Source of the DNA: JACKHA01 sp041401985
GTDB lineage: Bacteria > Planctomycetota > Phycisphaerae > Phycisphaerales > UBA1924
Length of the DNA stretch: 64,000 nt
Direction: 5' to 3'
Assembly: GCA_041401985.1 (NCBI GenBank)
Contig: JAWKTE010000007.1
Location: 1-64,000 of the forward strand
The position numbers were made by a program, and so were the translations under genes. Below, piece by piece: positions 59,618 through 64,000 of the stretch. A model generated the notes under the pieces. That model did no database searches and had not been told where the DNA came from. It saw only the letters and a program-made list of their open reading frames with translations. Position 1 is the stretch's first letter. Every line of letters starts with the position of its first letter.

Positions 59618-61957
59618 TCAACCAAGTGAACCGGAGACGCCGGTGTTCGTGGAGCCGCCGCAGCCACCCTTCACCGCCCGCACCGCCATGAAGATCGGGA
59701 TCTCCCGCCGCGCCCGATCCTCCTCCGCGGCCCTTGGCCCCGCCTGGCTCCGTCGCGGGCTGGCCCACTCCTCCAGGCAGTCCACCAGCAGCCCGGCCCT
59801 GCCGAGCATCGACACATACGCCCCGACCGGGCGATGGTGCGTGTGCGTCATGACCGGAGCCTCGCCGCGCGACACCGCGCCCGGGTTCATCGTCACGTCG
59901 CTCGTGGCGTGCGAGAGGTACGCATCGACGCGCCGGTACTGGCGATGGGCCATGCCGCCCCGCCCGCCCGCCGACACCGGCTGCGACGCCCAGCCCCAGG
60001 TCGTGATGCCGGGCGACCGGAACGCCGGGTGCAGCACGACCGCGACGAAACGCCCGCCGGGTTTCAGCAGCGACGCGACGCCTTCGAGCGTTGCGCCCAG
60101 GTCGTCGATGTTCATCAGCGCCATGACGCAGGTGATCGCGTCGAACGCCGCGTCGTCGCGCAGCCCGTCACGCAGCGAGCGTGCATCGGCGACCTCAAAC
60201 CGCACGGGGGCGGCGGCGCCCGCCGCACCGCCTTCGTCTTCGTATGACTGGACCGTCTGTGACTGGGCCTGTTCGCTTCGATGGCGTGCGATCTCGATCA
60301 TCCGCGGGGCCGCGTCCACGCCCACCGACTCCACACCCATCGCCGCCAGACGCAGCACCAGTTCGCCGGGCCCGCACGCCACGTCCAGCACCCGCTCGCC
60401 ACGTCGCGGCTCGAGCAACTTCAGCACGCCGGGCGTCACCACCTCGTCCTGCAGGTCGTTGCGCTTGCCCGCAACCAGCGCGTCGTACCACTCGGCCACA
60501 TGCTCCCAGCCGCGATCGGCGTCGCCGGCCTCGCCCGCGTCGGCCGCGCTCGCAAGTTCCGATGACGCACTCGCCGTCGCCGACTCTGCAGACGCTTCGC
60601 CCGGCGCATCAACGCCGCGCCCCGGCGTCCCCGCCTCCCGCACCTTCGCCCGGATCGCCCCGGCCTCGGCCGGCGCCTCGGCCCCAACCGCCTGCCAGAA
60701 CGCCCCCGGCGTCGGGCTGGACAGACGCACCGCCTTGTGCGTCGTCGGGTGCGGGAACGTGATCTCCGCCAGATGCAGCATCGTGCGACCGACCCGCTCG
60801 CCCGCGCCGTAGAACGAATCGCCGGTGACGGGGTGCCGCAGGTCCTGCATGTGAACGCGGGCCTGGTGCATCCGCGGGCTCTTCAGCCGCAGCCGCATCA
60901 GCGTCCGCCCGTGCCCAGACGCCACCACCCGGTAGTGCGTGATCGCAAGCCGCGGCGTCTCGACACGCTTCCCGCCCGACCGATCTCCTGTGAACTCGTC
61001 CGGCGGGATGCTCTCGACCCGCGGCCCCACGCGCCGCACGAACGAACGCACCGTCCCGGTGAACGGGCGGTCCTGCGTCGCGGGTCCGCCACGACCGCTG
61101 TCATCGCCGTTCGACTCGCCATCACCCGCGTCGTCGCGCGCCTCGGCGTTGTTGGCGGTGTCGCCATCGGCATCGTCCGACGAACGATCCACAACGCCTC
61201 GCTGTGCCTCGCCGCTCTCAACCACAACCCGCGGCCCCGCACCAACGACGCCATCCACCACCGCCAAGTAAATCGCGTCGCCCTTCTTCGAGCCGAACGC
61301 CGATCGCACCGACTCCGCCGCCGCCGGGCTCCGCGCGAACACCACGATTCCCGACGCCTCGCGGTCCAGATCGTGCACGCCCCAGGCTCCGGCCTTGCGA
61401 CCGCCCTCGCTCCGCACGTACTCCAGCACCTGGTCCTGCAGCGTCAGCGTCCCCGGTCGCCGCGGCTTGCCGGGCGGCACCGACAACGCCATCCCCGCCG
61501 GCTTCTCCACCGCAAGGATCGCCTCATCCTGGTACAGCACCCGCAGCGGCGGCGTCCGCTCCTGCCGCGGCCCGCGCGGCCCATCGAACCCTTGTCGGGG
61601 ACCAGCCTCACGCCGCGGCCCAGGCCCAGGACCGAAACCAGGACCGGAACCAGGTCCAGGCCGCGGCCCACCACCGAACCCGCCACCCATCCTCGGCCCA
61701 CGTCCGCCGCCCGCCCCAAACCCAGATCGCGGCCCGCGCCCCGGGCCCCCGGGCCCGAACCCGCCGCCAAATCCACCGCCGAATCCGGATCGCGACCCCC
61801 CCTGCCTCGGCCCGCGCGGCCCACCGCCGCCCTGTCCGCCACCGGGGCCACCCGTTCCAGGGGGGCTGACCCGTACCGGCCGCGGCCCGCGCCTGGTCGG
61901 GGGTTGCCAATCGCCGCCCTGGTTGCCTGGTCCGCCGTGCTGGTCACCGTCTGGCAT
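59618..61957 (-). CDS. Fusion of Gly-rich region, RluA-type pseudouridine synthase and SAM methyltransferase
   Basis: A 779-residue protein with three parts. About 1-135 is a low-complexity Gly/Arg/Phe-rich region (GFGGGFGGGFGPGG-type, RNA-binding-like). About 140-460 is an RluA/RsuA pseudouridine synthase: LYQDEAILAVEKPAGMALSV, GVHDLDREASGIVVFAR with the catalytic Asp in LDREASG, YLAVVDG and GRTMLHLAEITFPHP, interrupted by a disordered insert. About 540-760 is a class I methyltransferase (VLDVACGPGELVLRLA, VGVDAAPRMIEIAR, ITCVMALMNIDD). ATG 61957 (GGAG upstream) overlaps the coaB stop by 14 nt, so they are coupled. A combined RNA-modification role is inferred. Confidence 0.8.
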   Translation of the reverse strand: MPDGDQHGGPGNQGGDWQPPTRRGPRPVRVSPPGTGGPGGGQGGGGPRGPRQGGSRSGFGGGFGGGFGPGGPGRGPRSGFGAGGGRGPRMGGGFGGGPRPGPGSGPGFGPGPGPRREAGPRQGFDGPRGPRQERTPPLRVLYQDEAILAVEKPAGMALSVPPGKPRRPGTLTLQDQVLEYVRSEGGRKAGAWGVHDLDREASGIVVFARSPAAAESVRSAFGSKKGDAIYLAVVDGVVGAGPRVVVESGEAQRGVVDRSSDDADGDTANNAEARDDAGDGESNGDDSGRGGPATQDRPFTGTVRSFVRRVGPRVESIPPDEFTGDRSGGKRVETPRLAITHYRVVASGHGRTLMRLRLKSPRMHQARVHMQDLRHPVTGDSFYGAGERVGRTMLHLAEITFPHPTTHKAVRLSSPTPGAFWQAVGAEAPAEAGAIRAKVREAGTPGRGVDAPGEASAESATASASSELASAADAGEAGDADRGWEHVAEWYDALVAGKRNDLQDEVVTPGVLKLLEPRRGERVLDVACGPGELVLRLAAMGVESVGVDAAPRMIEIARHRSEQAQSQTVQSYEDEGGAAGAAAPVRFEVADARSLRDGLRDDAAFDAITCVMALMNIDDLGATLEGVASLLKPGGRFVAVVLHPAFRSPGITTWGWASQPVSAGGRGGMAHRQYRRVDAYLSHATSDVTMNPGAVSRGEAPVMTHTHHRPVGAYVSMLGRAGLLVDCLEEWASPRRSQAGPRAAEEDRARREIPIFMAVRAVKGGCGGSTNTGVSGSLG

Positions 61958-62741
61958 GGTCGCTCCGAGCGGAGGTCGCCTCGCCAGCGCCATCCCCTGT
62001 TTTGGGAGCCATCCGCTCCCGAACCTCACCGATCACCCCAAGCAGCCACCCGGCGAACGCCGTCTTGGCGATCGGGCCGTCCGTGGATCGCCCGCCGGCA
62101 AGGCCGGTCGGTTCATCCCCAAAAACGGTGGCCTCGATCGTCTCCGCGTCCATCGTCTCCAGCGGATTGGCGACGATCAAATCCACTTTCTTCCGCGTCA
62201 GTTTCCGTCGGGCCGAGGCGACCATCTCCTGGCGCGGCTCCAGGGCGAAGCCGACCAGGGTCTGGTCCGCCCGCCGATTGGCCGCGCACCCGGCCAGAAG
62301 GTCCGGCGTGGCCTCGAGTTCGATCGTCAGACCCTCGGCCACCCGCCGACGCTTCCCCGCCAGATTCTCGGGCGTGGTCTTCGGGCGATAGTCGGCCACC
62401 GCAGCGGCCATCACCAGCACGTCGCAGTGGGGCAGGTGCTGGGCGAGCAGGGCCTGGAGGTCCGCCGTCGTTCGGAACCGGTGGAGGTCGATCCGCGAAT
62501 CGGCAGGCTGCCGCGGCGTCGGGCCCAGCAGGAGCGTCACGCGCCACCCTTCACGGGCGGCCTCTTCTGCCAGCGACACGCCAAGCCGCCCGGACGAGCG
62601 GTTCCCGATGTACCGGACGGCGTCGATCGGCTCCTGGGTCGGACCGGCGGTGATCAGCAGACGCGGCGGCCCGCCCCGTTCCGGGCCGGCCGGGTGGCTC
62701 TTGGAAGGCTTCATCTCGACATGTCCGTTCGATCCCGCCAT
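61944..62741 (-). CDS. coaB: Phosphopantothenate--cysteine ligase CoaB (stand-alone domain)
   Basis: CoaB joins 4'-phosphopantothenate and cysteine in coenzyme A synthesis. In most bacteria it is fused to CoaC as CoaBC; here only the CoaB domain (265 residues) is present. Motifs: LLITAGPTQEPIDAVRYIG and NRSSGRLG (nucleotide site), AAAVADYRP, LVGFALEP and DLIVANPL. A separate coaC must exist elsewhere. ATG 62741 follows GGAGAC. The stop is overlapped by the downstream fusion gene by 14 nt. Whether it uses CTP or ATP cannot be told from sequence. Confidence 0.88.
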   Translation of the reverse strand: MAGSNGHVEMKPSKSHPAGPERGGPPRLLITAGPTQEPIDAVRYIGNRSSGRLGVSLAEEAAREGWRVTLLLGPTPRQPADSRIDLHRFRTTADLQALLAQHLPHCDVLVMAAAVADYRPKTTPENLAGKRRRVAEGLTIELEATPDLLAGCAANRRADQTLVGFALEPRQEMVASARRKLTRKKVDLIVANPLETMDAETIEATVFGDEPTGLAGGRSTDGPIAKTAFAGWLLGVIGEVRERMAPKTGDGAGEATSARSDHARR

Positions 62742-62890
62742 CCGGTCTTGTCTCCGTCCGCCGAGCGGCCCATCGCACCGGCTGCCGATCGGGGCGTCGC
62801 GTCGCCCGTCGGTTGGGCTGAATCGGTATTGTTGGCGGCTCCGAGCGTGAATCCCACCGACACGGGCTCCCGGCGGGGCGTGCGGCGCGA

Positions 62891-62896
62891 TACCAT
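62891..62896 (+). promoter_or_regulatory. Candidate -10 box TACCAT upstream of the PilB/GspE gene
   Basis: TACCAT lies about 92 nt before ATG 62988, in the 246-bp divergent gap with coaB. It would give a leader of about 85 nt. Confidence 0.35.
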
Positions 62897-62987
62897 CCTC
62901 TCCCTATCAAGGCATCGTCGTCCGGGCCCCCAGGCCGGGGCGGGGTGTCGGTCCCGATCAGCACCCGAGCGAGAGTGACACCGGTTC

Positions 62988-64000
62988 ATGGCACGATCCC
63001 GCACGAAACTCGGCGACATCCTGGTGTCCTGGCGGACGATCTCGAAGGAGCAGGCCGAGAAGGCCGCCGCCGTCGCCAAGGGCTCCGGCAAGCGCCTCGG
63101 CGAGGTGCTGACCGAACTCGGCTTCGCCAGCGAAGAGGCCGTCGCCAAGGCCCTGGCCAATCAGTTCGGCATGGAGTACGTCGATCTCTCGGCCCACGGC
63201 GCGGCCAACCAGATCGATACCTCGCTGGTCCCCGACGACCTGATCAAGAAGAACCTCGTCCTGCCGCTGGGCAAGGCCAACGGCAAACTCAAGCTGCTCG
63301 TCCATGACCCCATGGACATCGAGCTGATGGACAAGCTCCGCTTCCGCCTCAACGTGGAACTGGAGCCCAAACTCGCCTCGCGCGGCCAGATCCGCTCCTA
63401 CATCGAGGGCACGCTCAAGAGCAAAGAGCGCGAGATCACCGCGAAGGAGTCGCTGGTCTCCGAGTCGATCGACCGCTCGGTCGACCGCTCGGTGGATAAG
63501 TCGATCGATATCGCCGGCGAGGACGCCCCGATCGTCCGCCTGGTCAACCGCATCCTCACCGAAGCGGTCAAGATGCGGGCCTCGGACGTGCACGTCGAGC
63601 CGATGGCCGACCGCGTCCGCCTGCGGTACCGCATCGACGGCGTGTGCATCGAGCGCGACAACCTGCCCAAGCGCATGCAGAACGCGGTGCTCAGCCGCTT
63701 CAAGCTCATGGCCTCGATGAACATCGCCGAGAAGCGCGTCCCCCAGGACGGACGCATCAAACTCGGCGTCGACGGCACCGACATCGACTTCCGCGTCTCG
63801 GCCTGCCCGGCCTACCACGGCGAGTCGGTCGTCGCCCGTGTGCTCCGCCCCGATTCGGTCCGCATCGGCCTGATCAACCTCGGCTTCGAGGAGGACAACC
63901 TCGCGATCTTCAACCGGATCATCCGGCGTCCCAACGGCATCTTCCTGGTCACCGGGCCCACCGGCTCGGGCAAGACCACCACGCTCTACTCGGCGCTCGA
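62988..64000 (+). CDS. Type IV pilus/type II secretion ATPase (PilB/GspE-type), 3' end outside window
   Basis: The frame is open from ATG 62988 through the window end (337 codons). N-terminal MshEN/GspE-N domain (KLGDILVSWRTISKEQ...SGKRLGEVLTELGF, about 6-60), then PEDDLIKKNLVLPL-like segment, an unusual run SIDRSVDRSVDKSID (about 155-170), and the ATPase core: APIVRLVNRILTEAV, SDVHVEPM, RRYRIDG-like, and Walker A VTGPTGSGKTTTLYS at the very end. The family powers pilus extension or secretion. Walker B and the zinc motif lie beyond the window. PilB and GspE cannot be separated on this part. Confidence 0.92.
   Translation, partial: MARSRTKLGDILVSWRTISKEQAEKAAAVAKGSGKRLGEVLTELGFASEEAVAKALANQFGMEYVDLSAHGAANQIDTSLVPDDLIKKNLVLPLGKANGKLKLLVHDPMDIELMDKLRFRLNVELEPKLASRGQIRSYIEGTLKSKEREITAKESLVSESIDRSVDRSVDKSIDIAGEDAPIVRLVNRILTEAVKMRASDVHVEPMADRVRLRYRIDGVCIERDNLPKRMQNAVLSRFKLMASMNIAEKRVPQDGRIKLGVDGTDIDFRVSACPAYHGESVVARVLRPDSVRIGLINLGFEEDNLAIFNRIIRRPNGIFLVTGPTGSGKTTTLYSAL

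Overview
The window is a very GC-rich (about 70% by eye), gene-dense bacterial chromosome segment with no tRNA, rRNA, CRISPR array, insertion sequence or phage gene that I could recognise. Several traits point to the phylum Planctomycetota, most likely class Phycisphaerae: membrane proteins with a CxxCGYSL...CxECG zinc ribbon, a secreted protein ending in two GC-type dockerin-like repeats, a PEP-CTERM-like tail with a terminal arginine run, a Ser/Thr kinase with one membrane span and TPRs, and functionally unrelated housekeeping genes standing alone. This assignment is inference; no rRNA is present to settle it. LAYOUT. 1-3475: end of a chemotaxis operon (cheB 3' end, cheR, two CheX-like genes, a FapA/DUF342-like gene). 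3537-7541: a TPR-bearing Ser/Thr kinase facing a two-gene reverse unit (TPR protein, sigma-like protein with an apparent frameshift), with a hairpin terminator between them. 7747-10390: small membrane proteins and a degenerate-protease/TPR protein, with three copies of one hairpin repeat between them. 10453-16021: smpB, apt, a TPR metallopeptidase and canonical hldE. 16027-19103: envelope genes (LptE-like, BamD-like) and a ketoacyl-ACP synthase. 19349-25043: PEP-CTERM-like protein, FTCD-type cyclohydrolase, ilvE, a short pheT and a lipoprotein. 25146-29738: Hsp70, anti-sigma/ECF sigma pair and a small ORF. 29851-34910: membrane and zinc-ribbon proteins, an AhpD-like protein, thioredoxin and the dockerin-like protein. 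34944-40444: PqqB-like hydrolase, heme O synthase, fructosamine-kinase-like protein and an M60 peptidase. 40485-47551: divergent glycosylation locus (two GT2 proteins, a CgeB-like glycosyltransferase and an HldE-like protein with swapped domains). 47838-52595: AraC regulator, typA and gatA. 52663-55728: Zeta-like P-loop protein with a small membrane protein, gmhB-like phosphatase and an acyltransferase-like membrane protein carrying an in-frame 51-bp tandem repeat. 56028-64000: inactive-looking M16 protein, PilZ protein, an RluA-type pseudouridine synthase fused to a methyltransferase, coaB and the start of a PilB/GspE ATPase. HOW IT FITS TOGETHER. Surface biology dominates: chemotaxis, PilZ and PilB, envelope assembly, ADP-heptose-type sugar activation with glycosyltransferases, and secreted proteins. 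Two genome-scale signals stand out. First, about thirteen genes have a TANNNT -10-like box only 5-8 nt before the start codon and no usable Shine-Dalgarno, which suggests leaderless transcription. Second, a hairpin repeat with CCGGGGCG/CGCCCCGG arms lies between genes and also forms five in-frame 51-bp units inside one membrane protein gene.
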